The notes: generated from the sequence alone by a model not told the origin. DNA of 64,000 nucleotides from Mesopusillimonas faecipullorum (GCF_020539505.1 NZ_JACDXW010000004.1:124001-188000), one strand, 5' to 3'. Numbered from the stretch's first letter, positions 16,243 to 25,454 are shown. Numbers and translations are program-made.

Positions 16243-19172
16243 ATTGTCAAAGCCTTTTTGATCTTGGCGGGCGTTATCGGCAGCTGATAAAAGCGGGAGC
16301 CAATAGCATGAGTGATGGCATTGCCCGTTGCGGCAACGACAGGAATCATTACCACTTCAGCTAGACCTTTTGGCGGAGAGCTGTCTGCGAGGGGGGCAAG
16401 GTATTCCGCTGTTTGCGTCCATACGGCAACATCGACAGCGCGCGGCAGTGTATAGCGGTTGAAGTTCCATGTGCCGTTGCCTGGGCCGTCGCCATAGAGC
16501 GGCAGATCTTCCATCAATGCGTGCCCGATGCCCATTGCGACCCCTCCTTGTTGCTGGCCGGAAACCAAGGCCGGCACCACCACATTGCCAGGGTCGAGCA
16601 GGCTATGGTGACTCATGATCTCGACTTTTCCCGTGAACGTATTGACGTTCAGCTCTACCAGACAGGCCGCCGGCGTATAGGTCGTGACCCCCGCATTATT
16701 ACGCTGTGCGGACGGGTACTGCACAGCGCTGCGCTTGATAAAGTCGTAGCCGCCTGTATTCATGCGAGCTTTCAAGGCTTCAGGCGCGCCATCACCGTAG
16801 CGCACTGCCAGTGCATCGACCGCAAGGTTGAGGGTGCCCACTCCCGGGATGTCAAAGTCGGCACGCGCCCATTGCCAGCGGCTGAAACAGTGCACGGCAA
16901 CGCCGGTCACCAGGCCCATCTCATGCGCTTTCCGGGCGATATCGGCAAACGGAATCGGCGTCATGCCGCCGCCACCGATTCCACCGGGAACCACTCGCAA
17001 GTCGGCAGCCGTCATGACGCCGCTGGCCAGTTGTCCCCCTGCGGGGCCACTGCTCCATATCGCTTTGGCAGCAGGCCAAACCGTATTTTCAAAAAGGAAT
17101 TGCGCAGCTTGCTTGGTCCCGAACCCAATAAAGTAAACGCTGTTGGATGCGCTCATCGCGGGCAGAATAGCCGGAACCCAAAAGGGGTCGCGTGAGAGCT
17201 CATCTTGCTGCTGCTGAGAAATCGTGAAAGGCTCGAAGTTGCTCTTGAGCGGCAGTTGAGGAAAGTCCGTCTCGCCAAAGATCACTACATCGGGCGCCTT
17301 GCCCAACATGCGTTGCACCACCACCTGCTGTGACGAGGTAGCGCCGGTTCCTATTTCCTGCACACAGTGGCGCATTGTGATTTTGCCCTCTGCGTCGAAC
17401 TCAAGCAGCAAAGCAGAGGTATCCGCACCTGTGCCGTAGTCTTTTTGTACTTGGGCAAAACCTACGCCGTAACGGCGACCGGGGTTGGCGGCGTCATACT
17501 TGGCCTTCGCTTGTTCGCGGTTTGTCCACAGCGGATGCTGTGCCGCACGATCCAGCATTTCCACCAGGCGTGGGTCGCCCAACTGTACGGCACCCTGCGT
17601 GTTGGGCTCACCCGGACGCAAGGCGTTGCGACGCCTTAATTCGATCGCGTCCATGCCCAGCTCGGCTGCCACTTCGTCGACCAGCAACTCAGTGATCGAC
17701 ATGGCTTGGATAGTGCCGTAGCCACGCATGGAGCCCGCCTCGACGGCTGCCGTCGCTATTGCCGCCGACGAGAGATCCGACTTGGGGAAGTAATAGATGG
17801 TTTGGGCTGATGTGGCCGCGACCTGGGCGACCGAGAACGAAAAGTTCGCCCGGCCCCCGCCATTACAGTTATAGAAACCCTTGAGAATTTCAAACTTTCC
17901 GGTCTTGCGATCAGCAACCAGCGTCAGGTCGATTTCAATGCTGTGGCGTTTCATCCCCAGCTGAAATTGCTCGTATCTATCGTTGGCCAGGCGCACCGGA
18001 AGACCATCGCCATAAAAACAGGCGGCAATGGTGTAAAACGGAAAGATTGAGTGGTCTTTGGAACCGTAGCCGACGGTCGTGCCAGACAGTACTTCGATTT
18101 TTTCTACCGGGAAGCGTTTGTTGTCTTTGACCATAAAAGCCGCTACACGCGCGACTTCATATGGGGACTGTGCCGCAATCAAAACATGCAGAGTGCGTGT
18201 TGCAGGGTCGTACCAGGCATTGCCATTGTCCGGCTCCATCGCCGACGGGTCTATGGACTGCGAAAAACCTTGGCGCTCGATGACGAGCTTATCGGGGTTA
18301 TGGCGTGCAGCCTCAATTTCGGCCTCTATGGTGCCGGCTGCCGCCATGCCACGTTTCATAGGCTCATATGTCTCGTGAGCGATGACCTCGGGATCACGCA
18401 CACCTCCGCCGCCGCGGTGGTGCAGCATGACAGAGTGGGGGATAAACATGCCCTGAGAGTCCGCTGGCGGCCAGGTCGGCGTGTCGCCGTCGAACCCCCC
18501 CCAGATAACCGCATCCTGCATAGGCGAAAAAGCGGGCGCGCTGGTAGGGCTATCACCCTGAATGCGCACATAACGGGCGGCGCCGTAATTGGGTGGCGGT
18601 TTCAAACCGGTCTGTTTACCGTAGGTGACCGCTTTGGATTCAAATCGCAATCGGCGCTTGGCCGCCTCGAATCGAGCGAAATCCTGATAAACCAACAGCG
18701 CTACGGGATGCCCATATAAAGGCGAGGTACTGCCTTTGGGCAGCAGGAAGTTTTTGCCGTAGAACTCAAACCCCAGATCGGCCAGTTCAGGAACTTTCAC
18801 GCCATCGCGTGCCATGTCCTCGTGCCTGATGACACGATCAGGCTGTAGATCCGGCCCCAGCATAGACAGATCTATGTCTTCAAAAGCATGCTCGACATCT
18901 GTGGCTTTCAGGAAAAAACCATGCGCCTGTTTTTCTGGCCAGCCGGGTAGGTCTTTAGCGCGAAAGTCGCGGGCAAATACCTTATCGCCTGTCACTTTGC
19001 GGATAGCGTCCCATCGATATTTGACCTCGCCGTCGGGCGTCAGCCATTCGGACGTTTGTGGACCGGAATGAACCTCTCGCGCTTGGACGTTAGGCAATCG
19101 ACCGAACATGACAGTAATGCCACTGAAGGTCCCCAGCTTGATGAAATTACGCCGTGTTAATTCCAAAGTCAT
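16239..19172 (-). CDS. molybdopterin-binding large subunit of a periplasmic molybdenum hydroxylase (IorB/aldehyde dehydrogenase-like)
   Basis: A 977-residue catalytic subunit of the xanthine dehydrogenase family. It opens with a Tat signal (TRRNFIKLG). Family landmarks include GSMRGYGTIQAMSITELLVDEVA, QVQKDYGTGADTS, CVQEIGTGATSSQQVVVQ, and near the C-terminus PPKGLAEVVMIP, whose Glu matches the catalytic base. It is longer than the 730-780 residues common for single IorB-type subunits. It lies in an operon with the 2Fe-2S and tri-haem cytochrome subunits, an arrangement known for membrane-bound aldehyde dehydrogenase and for N-heterocycle hydroxylases. Substrate choice (aldehyde or heteroaromatic) cannot be read here. 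No XdhC-type maturation factor is nearby. Confidence 0.88.
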   Translation of the reverse strand: MTLELTRRNFIKLGTFSGITVMFGRLPNVQAREVHSGPQTSEWLTPDGEVKYRWDAIRKVTGDKVFARDFRAKDLPGWPEKQAHGFFLKATDVEHAFEDIDLSMLGPDLQPDRVIRHEDMARDGVKVPELADLGFEFYGKNFLLPKGSTSPLYGHPVALLVYQDFARFEAAKRRLRFESKAVTYGKQTGLKPPPNYGAARYVRIQGDSPTSAPAFSPMQDAVIWGGFDGDTPTWPPADSQGMFIPHSVMLHHRGGGGVRDPEVIAHETYEPMKRGMAAAGTIEAEIEAARHNPDKLVIERQGFSQSIDPSAMEPDNGNAWYDPATRTLHVLIAAQSPYEVARVAAFMVKDNKRFPVEKIEVLSGTTVGYGSKDHSIFPFYTIAACFYGDGLPVRLANDRYEQFQLGMKRHSIEIDLTLVADRKTGKFEILKGFYNCNGGGRANFSFSVAQVAATSAQTIYYFPKSDLSSAAIATAAVEAGSMRGYGTIQAMSITELLVDEVAAELGMDAIELRRRNALRPGEPNTQGAVQLGDPRLVEMLDRAAQHPLWTNREQAKAKYDAANPGRRYGVGFAQVQKDYGTGADTSALLLEFDAEGKITMRHCVQEIGTGATSSQQVVVQRMLGKAPDVVIFGETDFPQLPLKSNFEPFTISQQQQDELSRDPFWVPAILPAMSASNSVYFIGFGTKQAAQFLFENTVWPAAKAIWSSGPAGGQLASGVMTAADLRVVPGGIGGGGMTPIPFADIARKAHEMGLVTGVAVHCFSRWQWARADFDIPGVGTLNLAVDALAVRYGDGAPEALKARMNTGGYDFIKRSAVQYPSAQRNNAGVTTYTPAACLVELNVNTFTGKVEIMSHHSLLDPGNVVVPALVSGQQQGGVAMGIGHALMEDLPLYGDGPGNGTWNFNRYTLPRAVDVAVWTQTAEYLAPLADSSPPKGLAEVVMIPVVAATGNAITHAIGSRFYQLPITPAKIKKALTI

Positions 19173-19635
19173 TTCCCCTTTCCCAAAGTCACTACCCCTT
19201 CTGGTGGGTAAACCACGCGCTAGGGCTGACTTTACTGGTTGGCTCAGTTACGAAAATATAGGAATACAGAGCGCCAGTAGCACCTTATTTGATAATGCTT
19301 ACAACTGAAGCGCAATCAAGGTTTTCGCCAATTTTAATAATCAGTAATGAATTGTGAGCTGATTATAAGTCGCTTATATTTCAACGGGGTTTTTTTAATT
19401 TCCGACTTGTTCAATATTTAGCGAATCTGTGACGGAAAATTTTCGTATGGCTCTAGTTTTAAGATCGTCCCGATCTTGATTTTCGCATCGTTTGTATAGC
19501 TTGAAATAAGCTCGTTGTCTAAGTGCAAAGACCATATTAAGGCTGAAAACCCCGGTGTGGGATAGAGCCGAAGATCAAGTTCCAACAGGAAGCGACCGTT
19601 GGCGATGACGCACGGCTAAGGCCTGGCGATTCGTC
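19173..19635. promoter_or_regulatory. 460-bp A+T-rich gap between the Mo-hydroxylase operon and dedA
   Basis: No gene is visible. The right half contains a perfect inverted repeat AAGATCG-TCC-CGATCTT (19461-19477) and a smaller one AGCTT-GAAAT-AAGCT (19498-19512). The gap must hold the promoter of the leftward Mo-hydroxylase operon. It also marks the change from a lower-G+C block on the left to a higher-G+C block on the right. Confidence 0.45.
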
Positions 19636-20298
19636 CTATGGGTGCGAGACTGCCTTGCGCGCCGAGGCCCGGCGATGGCGCAGCCAGGCCAGCATCAACG
19701 GCGTCAGCGACAGGGCGACGATACCCAGGATGACTGCCGTCAGGTTGTTCTTGATGAACGGAAAATTGCCGAACCAGTAGCCCAGCATCACCAGCGGGCC
19801 TACCCATAAGGCGGCTCCCAGCACGTTGAACGCGGCGAAGCGCCGGTAGGCCATGGGCGCCATGCCGGCCACGAATGGCGCGAACGTGCGCACCAGCGGC
19901 ATGAAGCGGGCGATGATGATGGTTTTGCCGCCATGGCGTTCGTAAAAGCCGTGGGTATAGTCCAGCGCGCTGCGCTTGAAGAAGCGGCTGTTCGGCCATC
20001 GTTCGATGTGTTTGCCGAAGTGCCGGCCTATGGCATAGTTGACCGTATCCCCGAGGACCGCGGCCGCGAACAGGACGGCGGCCACCAGCCATGGGTTCAT
20101 GCCGCCGCCGGCCGCCAGCGCGCCGGCGATGAACAGAAGGGAGTCGCCGGGCAGGAAAGGCATGACCACCAGGCCGGTTTCGCAAAAGACGATCAGAAAC
20201 AGAATGGCGTAAATCCAGCCTCCGTATTGGGACAGCAGGGCGGCCAGGTGCTGATCGACGTGCAGGAGGAAGTCCGCCAGAAGGCCGAGGTATTGCAT
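19636..20298 (-). CDS. DedA-family membrane protein
   Basis: A 220-residue integral membrane protein of the DedA/VTT family. It shows the family signatures FCETGLVVMPFLPGDSLLFIAGALAA, GDTVNYAIGRHFG, the amphipathic segment with FYERHGGKTIIIARFMPLVRTFAPFVAGMAPM, and several C-terminal hydrophobic helices. DedA proteins act in lipid carrier (undecaprenyl phosphate or phospholipid) translocation and help maintain proton motive force. No functional partner is adjacent: the ABC-2 exporter genes upstream are separated by 148 bp on the same strand. Confidence 0.92.
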   Translation of the reverse strand: MQYLGLLADFLLHVDQHLAALLSQYGGWIYAILFLIVFCETGLVVMPFLPGDSLLFIAGALAAGGGMNPWLVAAVLFAAAVLGDTVNYAIGRHFGKHIERWPNSRFFKRSALDYTHGFYERHGGKTIIIARFMPLVRTFAPFVAGMAPMAYRRFAAFNVLGAALWVGPLVMLGYWFGNFPFIKNNLTAVILGIVALSLTPLMLAWLRHRRASARKAVSHP

Positions 20299-20446
20299 GC
20301 ATTTACCGGGTAAGGGAACAGCGCGATTGTACCTGCGCGATGCAGAGTCGGCGCCGTGCTGCCTTTACCCCTTACGCCCCTGGTGCTGTCGCTGCTGGGT
20401 TTGCTGGACTGGTTCGGGCCGGGTGCGGTGGCGCCTGGGGTCGGCC

Positions 20447-21208
20447 TCAGTTCTTTAGCCGGTAGCCCGTGCGGAACATCCAGTGCACGATCAGCAGACA
20501 GGCCAGCAGGAACAGCAGCGTCATGAACAGGCTCAGTCCCACGCTGACGTCCGCCGTGCCGTAAAAGCTCCAGCGGAAGCCGCTGATCAAGTAGACCACC
20601 GGGTTGAACAAGGTAACCTTTTGCCAGAGCGGCGGCAGCATGTCTATGGAATAGAAGCTGCCCCCTAGAAAAGTCAGCGGTGTGATGATCAGCAGTGGAA
20701 TCAGGTTCAGTTTTTCGAAGCTGTCGGCCCACAGGCCGGTAATGAAGCCGAACAGGCTGAAGGTTGCCGCCGTCAGCGTCAGGAACAGCAGCATCCACCA
20801 GGGGTGCAGAATTTGCATGGGCACGAACAGCCTGGCCGTCAGCAGGATGATGGCGGCCAGTATGAGCGCCTTGGTGGCGGCCGCGCCCACGTAGGCCAGC
20901 ACGATTTCCAGGTACGACACCGGCGCCGAGAGCACCTCGTAGATGGCCCCGGTGAAGCGCGGCATGTAGATGGAGAACGCGGCGTTGGAGATGCTGTGCG
21001 TAAGCAGCGACAGCATCACCAGCCCCGGCACAATGAAGGCGCCGTAGCTGATGCCGTTGATTTCGCTGATGCGATGGCCGATAGCGGCCCCGAACACCAC
21101 GAAATACAGCGAGGTGGAAATGACCGGCGCCAGCACGCTTTGCGCCAGCGTGCGCCGCGTGCGGGCCATTTCCGCCAGGTAGATGGCTGCCATGCTGCGC
21201 AGATTCAT
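20447..21208 (-). CDS. ABC-2 type exporter permease (YadH-like)
   Basis: A 253-residue ABC-2 permease with six predicted helices. The ATG at 21208 overlaps the stop of the ATPase gene, which sets the start; the frame stays open further upstream only as antisense of the ATPase. It begins [20 protein letters not shown] and carries the conserved late block [24 protein letters not shown], typical of YadH/NodJ-type permeases. With the upstream ATPase it forms a two-gene exporter whose substrate is unknown. The block looks richer in G+C than the flanking respiratory genes. Confidence 0.9.
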   Translation of the reverse strand: MNLRSMAAIYLAEMARTRRTLAQSVLAPVISTSLYFVVFGAAIGHRISEINGISYGAFIVPGLVMLSLLTHSISNAAFSIYMPRFTGAIYEVLSAPVSYLEIVLAYVGAAATKALILAAIILLTARLFVPMQILHPWWMLLFLTLTAATFSLFGFITGLWADSFEKLNLIPLLIITPLTFLGGSFYSIDMLPPLWQKVTLFNPVVYLISGFRWSFYGTADVSVGLSLFMTLLFLLACLLIVHWMFRTGYRLKN

Positions 21209-22128
21209 GCGGTTTCCTGGATGAGGTGGACGAAGATGTCTTCCAGCGAGCTTTGCTGGGTGTGGATGTCTTGGTAGCGCAGGCCGGCTTCGTGCACGGC
21301 TTGCAGCAGGCCGGGCACGTCGGGCGCTTCGCGCTTGTCGTAGGTGTGGGTCAGGGTCAGGCCGTCTTCCGAGAGCTGCAGGCCGTGGCTTGCCAGCGCG
21401 GGCGGCAGTTGCGCCAGCGGCTCGGCCAGTTGCAGGCGTAGCTGCTTTTTGCCCAGGCGGTGCATCAGCGTCTGTTTTTCTTCCACCAACAGGAGTTCGC
21501 CGTGGCGGATGACGCCGATGCGGTCGGCCATTTCCTCGGCTTCTTCTATGTAATGGGTGGTAAGAATGATGGTGACGCCGTCGTTGCGCAGGCGGCGCAC
21601 CAGTTCCCACATGTCTTTGCGCAAGGCGACGTCCACGCCCGCGGTGGGTTCGTCCAGGAACAGGATGCGCGGCTCGTGCGCCAGGGCCTTGGCGATGAGC
21701 ACGCGCCGCTTCATGCCGCCGGAAAGCGTCACGATTTTCTTGTCGCGCTTGTCCCAGAGCGACAGGTTGCGCAGCACTTTTTCGAGGTAGGCGGGGTTGG
21801 CGGGCTGGCCGAACAGGCCACGACTGTAGCTGACGGCCTGCCACACGGTGGCGAAGGAGTCCAGCGTGATTTCCTGCGGCACCAGGCCGATGGCGGCGCG
21901 GGCCTGGCGGTATTGCGTGATGATGTCGTGGCTGTCCACCAGCACCTGGCCGCCGCTGGGCTTGACCAGGCCGCAGATGATGCTGATCAGCGTTGTCTTG
22001 CCCGCCCCGTTGGGGCCCAGCAGCGCGAAAATTTCGCCGTGGCGGATTTCCAGCTGTATGGATTTGAGCGCGGTAAAGCCCGAGGCGTAGGTTTTGTCCA
22101 GCTCGCGGACGGAAATGGCGGCAACCAT
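21205..22128 (-). CDS. ABC-2 type exporter ATPase (YadG-like)
   Basis: A 307-residue ATPase with Walker [11 protein letters not shown], the Q-loop region LVPQEITLD, signature TLSGGMKRR, Walker [13 protein letters not shown] and switch His in [14 protein letters not shown]. The C-terminal tail ending [16 protein letters not shown] is characteristic of the YadG/DrrA group. It is coupled to the permease by a 4-bp ATGA overlap. Upstream lie about 155 bp of non-coding DNA and then an nnrE remnant on the opposite strand. Confidence 0.92.
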   Translation of the reverse strand: MVAAISVRELDKTYASGFTALKSIQLEIRHGEIFALLGPNGAGKTTLISIICGLVKPSGGQVLVDSHDIITQYRQARAAIGLVPQEITLDSFATVWQAVSYSRGLFGQPANPAYLEKVLRNLSLWDKRDKKIVTLSGGMKRRVLIAKALAHEPRILFLDEPTAGVDVALRKDMWELVRRLRNDGVTIILTTHYIEEAEEMADRIGVIRHGELLLVEEKQTLMHRLGKKQLRLQLAEPLAQLPPALASHGLQLSEDGLTLTHTYDKREAPDVPGLLQAVHEAGLRYQDIHTQQSSLEDIFVHLIQETA

Positions 22129-22283
22129 GCTTATCCTAAGGTTTCATCGCTTGCGACCGAACCAAGGAGAGACGCGGCTTTGCGAGGCCATCGGCTCACA
22201 ACTGGTATCCCTATGGACGGACGGGTGGCGATATCATTCCGGATTCGAACTGTACAGTGTAAGTGATGATGGCGGGCAACAAC

Positions 22284-22406
22284 ATGAAGAATAGGTATGA
22301 AACCGCCTTGCTGACACCGGAGCGCATGACGCGGGCGGTCGCGGTATTGTGCGGGCCCGGCAACAATGGCGGAGACGGCTTCGTCGCGGCGGAGCAATTG
22401 CGCTAG
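22284..22406 (+). pseudogene. remnant of nnrE (NAD(P)H-hydrate epimerase), internally deleted
   Basis: A 40-codon frame beginning at the ATG at 22284 reads ALLTPERMTRA, followed by AVLCGPGNNGGDGFVAAEQLR and a TAG stop. The second part is the hallmark nucleotide-binding motif of NnrE/YjeF-N proteins, and the first part resembles their N-terminal start. The 40 or so residues normally between them, and all the rest of the enzyme, are missing. Downstream bases belong to a DUF4105 gene in another frame, so a deletion or recombination joined the two. Identification rests on the motif only. Confidence 0.7.
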
Positions 22407-23395
22407 TGGGGCTGGCCTTGATGGGTTTTCTGTTGGCAGGATGGGCTTTCCTGGCCTTGTGGTTTCAGGCGTCTTCGCCTTGGCGCATCCCAGCCTTGGT
22501 GCTATGCGTGTTGATTGGCGTGGCGACCATGCTTGCCCCTTGGTTGCAACGACGCAAACGGATCTGGTGTGTGGCGGCAGTGGGGTTTGTCGCCACCCTG
22601 GCCTGGTGGCAGACCTTGCAGCCGTCGCATGATCGTGTCTGGGCCGATGATGTGGCCAGGCTGATGCATGCCGAGGTCGAGGGCAATACCTTGCGTTTGC
22701 ACGAGGTGCGCAATTTCGAGTGGCGCAGCGAAACCGATTACACGCCGCGCTGGGAGACGCGTGAGTACGATCTGAATGAACTGGTCTCGGGGGATTTGTT
22801 CCTGTCGTATTGGATGGGCCCGGCGATTGCGCATACCTTGGTGTCTTTTGGTTTTGCCGATGGTCGCCAACTGGTGTTTTCGCTGGAGATCCGCAAGGAG
22901 AAAGGCGAGTCGTTTTCTGCCATTGCGGGTTTTTTCCGGCAGTACGAGGTGGTGCTGATTGCGGCGGACGAGAACGACATCATTCGCACGCGTACGAATG
23001 CGCGCGGCGAAACCGTGCATATGTATCGCTTGAATATGCCGCCCGCCGCGCTGCGCGAGGCCTTGCTGGGGTATGTGCGTGAGGGTGAGCAGATCCGTCG
23101 CGAGCCGCGTTTCTACAATAGCCTGACCAGCAATTGCACGACGATTGTGTTTGATTTGGCCAGGCAGATTGCACCAAGCTTGCCGCTGGATTACCGCTTG
23201 CTGTTGTCGGGGTATTTTGCCGAATACGCTTTTGATCAGGATGGCCTGACGCCGGGTTTGGATTTCCAGGTGCTGGAGCAAGCAGGCAATATCACCGAGC
23301 GTGCCCGGGCTTTTACGGGGACGCCAGAGGCGTTTCCCGCGGCGATACGCGTGGGCGTGCCGGGTGTGCAAGAGCCACCTGATGCCAGGCATTAG
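22349..23395 (+). CDS. DUF4105 membrane protein (Lnb N-terminal periplasmic-domain-like)
   Basis: A 348-residue protein with two N-terminal membrane helices (about residues 18-40 and 45-63). A DUF4105 domain follows, with DLFLSYWMGPAIAHTLVSFGF, the FSLEIRKEKGESFS block and FYNSLTSNCTTIVFDLAR. The Cys in NSLTSNCTT is reminiscent of a papain-like active centre. The first 19 residues of the longest frame come from out-of-frame reading of the nnrE remnant. A GTG at 22406 (ribosome site GGAG) or an ATG at 22421 would avoid it. DUF4105 proteins are membrane-linked, possibly proteolytic, with no firm function. Downstream to 23616 there is no further gene, only a short hairpin at 23432-23446. Confidence 0.82.
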   Translation: MRARQQWRRRLRRGGAIALVGLALMGFLLAGWAFLALWFQASSPWRIPALVLCVLIGVATMLAPWLQRRKRIWCVAAVGFVATLAWWQTLQPSHDRVWADDVARLMHAEVEGNTLRLHEVRNFEWRSETDYTPRWETREYDLNELVSGDLFLSYWMGPAIAHTLVSFGFADGRQLVFSLEIRKEKGESFSAIAGFFRQYEVVLIAADENDIIRTRTNARGETVHMYRLNMPPAALREALLGYVREGEQIRREPRFYNSLTSNCTTIVFDLARQIAPSLPLDYRLLLSGYFAEYAFDQDGLTPGLDFQVLEQAGNITERARAFTGTPEAFPAAIRVGVPGVQEPPDARH

Positions 23396-23616
23396 CCTTG
23401 GAGCAGGCGGCTATCCAGCCATGGTTGCGCGCCTCAGACACTGAGGGGCGGGGCGCCGTCGTCGTCCACCCGGCTGGGAAAAATCGGATGCCGTTATTGA
23501 GAATGGTTTTCAAGGGGGAGCTGCTGGATGGCAAGCACACGTTGGCTATACCTTCAGCTATCGGTAAAAGGCGTTGTCGCTTTCCATCACCGGATAGGCA
23601 GCTTGGTAAAAGCAAA

Positions 23617-23706
23617 TGGCGGACAGGGTGGGATTCGAACCCACGGTACGCTTGCACGTACGCCTGATTTCGAGTCAGGTACATTCGACCACTCTGCCAC
23701 CTGTCC
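23617..23706 (-). tRNA. tRNA-Ser (CGA)
   Basis: Read on the minus strand: acceptor GGACAGG at the 5' end pairs with CCTGTCC. The anticodon arm is CCTGA-CTCGAAA-TCAGG with anticodon CGA, which reads UCG serine codons. A long class II variable arm and the T-arm GGGTTCGAATCCC are present. The 3' CCA is encoded. It lies between the G+C-rich dedA/ABC-2/DUF4105 block and the 3-hydroxybutyrate dehydrogenase gene. Confidence 0.95.
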
Positions 23707-23854
23707 GATTTCCACTGCTTCACTTACTGCCCGGGCGCTGTTCGAGTTCCCTCGCCTAGCCCAGTCAAGCCGCGTATTCTAGCAGGAAATTCAGCCCGGC
23801 GTTTTCTTTATACTCTACTGAATTAAAAACGCGACACTACGCGAGGGATACATC

Positions 23855-24637
23855 ATGCTGGACGGAAAGAAAGCGATCATCACGGGCTCTACCAGCGGAA
23901 TAGGGCTGGGCATTGCGCGTGAGTTGGCGGCCAATGGCGCCGACGTAGTGCTGAACGGCTTCGGCGACCCGGCAGCCATAGAAAAAGCACGGGTCAACAT
24001 AGAGCTTGAGTTCGACGTCAAGGCTTACTACATCAGTGCCGACCTGATGCAAGCCGATGCTACCCGCGCCTTTATCGAACAGGCGGCGCAGCAGTTGGGG
24101 GGGCTGGATATTCTGGTCAACAATGCCGGTATTCAACATACCGATCTCATCGAGGATTTTCCCACCGAACGCTGGGATGCGGTGATTGCCCTGAATCTTT
24201 CCGCCGTGTTTCATGGCATGGCGGCTGCTGTGCCTATCATGAAGCGCAAGGGGTGGGGGCGTTTGATCAATATTGCCTCGGCGCATGGTCTGGTGGCTTC
24301 TGAGCGCAAAGCCGCCTACGTGGCTGCGAAGCATGGTGTCGTGGGTTTGACCAAGGTGGTGGCGCTTGAAACCGCCGGCACGGGTATTACGGCCAATGCC
24401 ATCTGTCCGGGCTGGGTGCGCACCGAACTTGTCGAGAAACAGATAGAGAACCTGGCCAAGCAGCGTGGGCTTAGCCAAGAAGATGCGGCCAAAGCGTTGC
24501 TGGCCGAGAAACAGCCTTCACTGCAATTTGTGACTCCGAAACAGTTGGGGGGAGCCGCCGTTTTTCTGGCTTCCGAGGCTGCTGACCAAATGACCGGTAC
24601 CACCTTGAGCATGGATGGCGGTTGGACGGCTCGCTAA
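23855..24637 (+). CDS. 3-hydroxybutyrate dehydrogenase
   Basis: A 260-residue classical SDR that interconverts D-3-hydroxybutyrate and acetoacetate with NAD. It has the cofactor motif TGSTSGIGLGIA, NNAG at about residue 90, and the catalytic Ser-Tyr-Lys set in INIASAHGLVASERKAAYVAAKHG. The segment NAICPGWVRTELVEKQIENLA and the ending TTLSMDGGWTAR match bacterial HbdH/BdhA. It is likely part of polyhydroxybutyrate or ketone-body turnover in the cytoplasm, though no pha genes are in the window. yaaA follows 16 bp downstream. A TATACT hexamer at 23809-23814 is a possible -10 element. Confidence 0.9.
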   Translation: MLDGKKAIITGSTSGIGLGIARELAANGADVVLNGFGDPAAIEKARVNIELEFDVKAYYISADLMQADATRAFIEQAAQQLGGLDILVNNAGIQHTDLIEDFPTERWDAVIALNLSAVFHGMAAAVPIMKRKGWGRLINIASAHGLVASERKAAYVAAKHGVVGLTKVVALETAGTGITANAICPGWVRTELVEKQIENLAKQRGLSQEDAAKALLAEKQPSLQFVTPKQLGGAAVFLASEAADQMTGTTLSMDGGWTAR

Positions 24638-24653
24638 ACAAGGATAATTTGAA

Positions 24654-25427
24654 ATGTTGATGTTGCTTTCCCCCGCCAAAAAGCTGGATTACGACAGCCC
24701 CGTGCGGACAACCCTAGATAGCCAGCCGCTTTTTGTTGAACAGGCCTCTGCGCTCATAGACGAGCTGCGCACTAAGTCCCCAGCGGACATAGCCAAACTG
24801 ATGTCGCTTAGCCCAGCGCTTGCGCAGTTGAACGTAGATCGTTACCAGGCTTGGCAGCCCAAGTTCACTAAGTCAAATTCGCGCCAAGCGGTATTGGCTT
24901 TCAATGGGGATGTCTACGAAGGCCTGCGTGCCGAAGAACTCTCAGACGAAAAACTGCAATGGGCTCAGCAGCATTTGGTCATTCTCAGTGGCTTGTATGG
25001 GGCCTTGCGCCCACTCGATCTCATACAGCCATATCGGCTGGAAATGGGGACCAAACTGAGCAATCCCCAGGGTGCCAATCTTTACAGCTATTGGGGAGCC
25101 TCCATCGCTCAGTATCTTAATCAACGCCAAGAAGGCGATGAGCAGCCGTGGGTGCTTAATCTGGCTTCCGAAGAGTATTTCAAGGTGGTGGATCGTAAAG
25201 TTCTGCGTGCCAAGGTTGTGCAGTGTGTATTCCAAGACTATAAAAACGACGCCTGGAAGATCATCAGCTTTTACGCCAAGCGTGCGCGAGGCTTGATGGC
25301 GCGTTACGTTATCGATCAAGGCGCGCAAGAACTCGAGGCGCTCAAAGATTTCAATGCGGAAGGCTACGCCTATGATGCCAAGGCATCAGCGGCGGATAAA
25401 CTGGTTTTTCGTCGTAAAGAAGCCTGA
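24654..25427 (+). CDS. yaaA: YaaA peroxide stress-response protein
   Basis: A 257-residue YaaA (DUF328) protein. Diagnostic blocks are MLLSPAKKLDY at the start, FNGDVYEGLRAEEL, LSGLYGALRPLDLIQPYRLEMGTKL, and the C-terminal FYAKRARGLMARYVIDQG. In E. coli, YaaA limits free intracellular iron during hydrogen peroxide stress (established there). It probably shares a transcript with the upstream dehydrogenase. It converges on the FUSC-family gene with a 27-bp gap and no clear terminator. Confidence 0.93.
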   Translation: MLMLLSPAKKLDYDSPVRTTLDSQPLFVEQASALIDELRTKSPADIAKLMSLSPALAQLNVDRYQAWQPKFTKSNSRQAVLAFNGDVYEGLRAEELSDEKLQWAQQHLVILSGLYGALRPLDLIQPYRLEMGTKLSNPQGANLYSYWGASIAQYLNQRQEGDEQPWVLNLASEEYFKVVDRKVLRAKVVQCVFQDYKNDAWKIISFYAKRARGLMARYVIDQGAQELEALKDFNAEGYAYDAKASAADKLVFRRKEA

Positions 25428-25454
25428 AAGCTCTTGTCCCGAGAACATGCTGGC

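Noticed and set aside
20447-21844. 465-codon frame extending the ABC-2 permease upstream
   Set aside because: The first 212 codons are antisense-like Arg/Pro-rich sequence inside the ATPase gene. The ATGA overlap at 21205-21208 fixes the permease start.
22241-22250. GGATTCGAAC match to the T-arm of tRNA-Ser(CGA), possible att site
   Set aside because: Only 10 bp match, there is no integrase nearby, and T-arm sequence is common. Chance is the simpler explanation.
23398-23782. Small frames over tRNA-Ser(CGA) with GWDSNPRY or GGIRTHGT strings
   Set aside because: These are classic spurious translations of tRNA genes. The upstream part shows no known domain.
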